A stretch of DNA of 64,000 nucleotides from JASGDC01 sp047608145 (GTDB lineage Bacteria; Actinomycetota; Actinomycetes; Actinomycetales; Micrococcaceae). Below, piece by piece: positions 63,319-64,000 of the stretch; the stretch's first letter is position 1, and the number at the start of each line of letters is the position of its first letter. The position numbers and the translations under genes are program-made. The stretch lies in NCBI GenBank assembly GCA_047608145.1, contig JASGDC010000033.1, forward strand, positions 9,525 to 73,524, given 5' to 3'. Under the pieces are notes generated by a model, which was not told the origin of the DNA, searched no databases, and worked only from the letters and a program-made list of their open reading frames with translations.

Positions 63319-63891
63319 AATCAAATTTATTGTGTCAGATATTTCCGATAAACACACTGCCTACAACTATAGCTTCCCCGTGCCAAAAAAGAAAAAGTTC
63401 CCTTTTATCGCCAAAGCCACAATGTGCTATTTCCCAAAATATTCTCGTAGGCAAGGTGTTGATTACACTGATACGGATTTAAGCCTTACTTTTGGAAGAC
63501 TAACAAAAAAGGTGTTTTACAAATCAATAAAGGTAAGACAACCCTAGAAAATGAACCTACATATCTTAAGGAAAATGAGGCGCGCAATCTGTTTAGAAAA
63601 TGAGATAATGTTAAACATATTGCTGAGACATTTAGTTTAAGAAAACGAGCTAAAGATATTCCTGTGAAATCTAATAGTCTATGGGGCATGAGTATTCGAG
63701 CATTAGAACGGATACAGCCACGTACCGAAAACCTAATACGTTTTGGAGTTGTAGTTACACTAAAAGAAATTAATGGTATCAACCGTCTTGAAGAATTTAT
63801 TCATCTTTGCCAATTAGAAGATTGGATTGTAAATGAGATTGACGTGAATACTCAGGTTGAAATATATAACATCCTGAGTTATAGGCCATAA
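63311..63891 (+). pseudogene. C-terminal remnant of an S8-family (subtilase) peptidase of the defence-island type
   Basis: Two frames join if one A is added to the A6 run at 63505-63510 (RLTKK to GVLQINKGK). A TGA at 63601-63603 replaces an expected Trp codon in FRK(W)DNVKHI. The joined text has FPFIAKATMCYFPKYSRRQG, VDYTDTDLSL, YLKENEARNLFRK, SLWGMSIRALERI, RFGVVVTLKEINGINRLEEFI, here as GVVVTLKEINGINRLEEF, and LEDWIVNEIDVNTQVEIYN. This matches the C-terminal half of S8 peptidases often paired with an AAA ATPase near phage-defence genes. The catalytic Asp/His/Ser domain is absent; the sequence upstream is an unrelated membrane protein. Confidence 0.65.
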
Positions 63892-64000
63892 TGTGTTGTT
63901 ATTTTTCTTTGTAGGGGTTATTTTTTCTGTGATGTAGGCCTGTTTGTTAGCTTCTAAAGTTAGCTTATGGGTTTTAATCAATATTCTGCTTGGTGTGTGC

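Noticed and set aside
1..64000. CRISPR arrays, insertion sequences, integrases, prophage
   Set aside because: No regularly spaced repeats, transposase ORFs or attachment-type direct repeats were recognised; decay appears to be by point changes and deletions instead.

Overview
The window looks like chromosome of an AT-rich, Gram-positive actinobacterium of the Corynebacteriales type. The clues are gene content and order: SRP RNA-dnaX-recR-lysC, an aspartokinase whose C-terminus closely matches the corynebacterial form, pta-ackA as a TAATG-overlapping pair, fba beside a TrmH-type methyltransferase and close to purA, a tRNA-Glu/Asp/Phe cluster, several DUF6541 membrane proteins (an actinobacterial family), a DtxR-like iron box, and a surface protein ending in an LAKTG sorting signal. 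The low GC is unusual for that group. Species identity cannot be settled from the sequence alone.

Layout. 1-0.98 kb: start of a queuosine-precursor transporter, a YbjQ protein and tRNA-Ser. 1.0-12.2 kb: cell-envelope glycan genes (two DUF6541 proteins, four glycosyltransferases, UDP-glucose dehydrogenase, a MOP-type flippase). 12.2-18.5 kb: SRP RNA, dnaX, recR, a frameshifted PhnB-like gene, lysC and a conserved actinobacterial gene. 18.5-26.5 kb: two more DUF6541 proteins flanking a broken sortase-anchored surface protein, a CoA-binding protein and purA. 26.6-34.4 kb: fba, TrmH-type methyltransferase, exonuclease III, a broken copper ATPase with an intact CopZ, a PTPS-related membrane protein and a GNAT with an apparent internal deletion. 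34.5-40.1 kb: three tRNAs, a short flavoprotein, a spermidine-synthase-like protein, pta-ackA. 40.1-44.3 kb: GDPD, DUF445, an SGNH acyltransferase. 44.4-53.6 kb: transport island (two tandem APC permeases, MFS, an SMR pair, ATP-grasp ligase, GNAT relic, MHS transporter, AnmK). 53.7-62.3 kb: an unknown gene, two tiny candidate genes, and an iron-siderophore uptake set (flavoprotein, siderophore-interacting reductase, FepBDGC-like ABC transporter behind a DtxR-like box), then uraA. 62.4-64 kb: small unknown proteins and the remnant of an S8-family peptidase.

How it fits together. The envelope genes form a dispersed pathway: nucleotide sugar supply (Ugd), cytoplasmic GTs, flippase, and polytopic DUF6541/PTPS-like proteins that may be GT-C enzymes, plus an O-acyltransferase. 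The iron block is a complete route from ferric-siderophore capture to cytoplasmic reduction. Central metabolism and housekeeping genes are intact.

The most striking pattern is gene decay. At least six non-housekeeping loci carry lesions, and most of the frameshifts are single-base contractions of short A or T runs, while every essential gene in the window is uninterrupted. I did not see a clear new defence or mobile system. The best candidates for undescribed biology are the DUF6541 family, the ATP-grasp/exporter island, two tiny genes at 54.2 and 56.7 kb, and an alternative-hairpin element at 56.9 kb.
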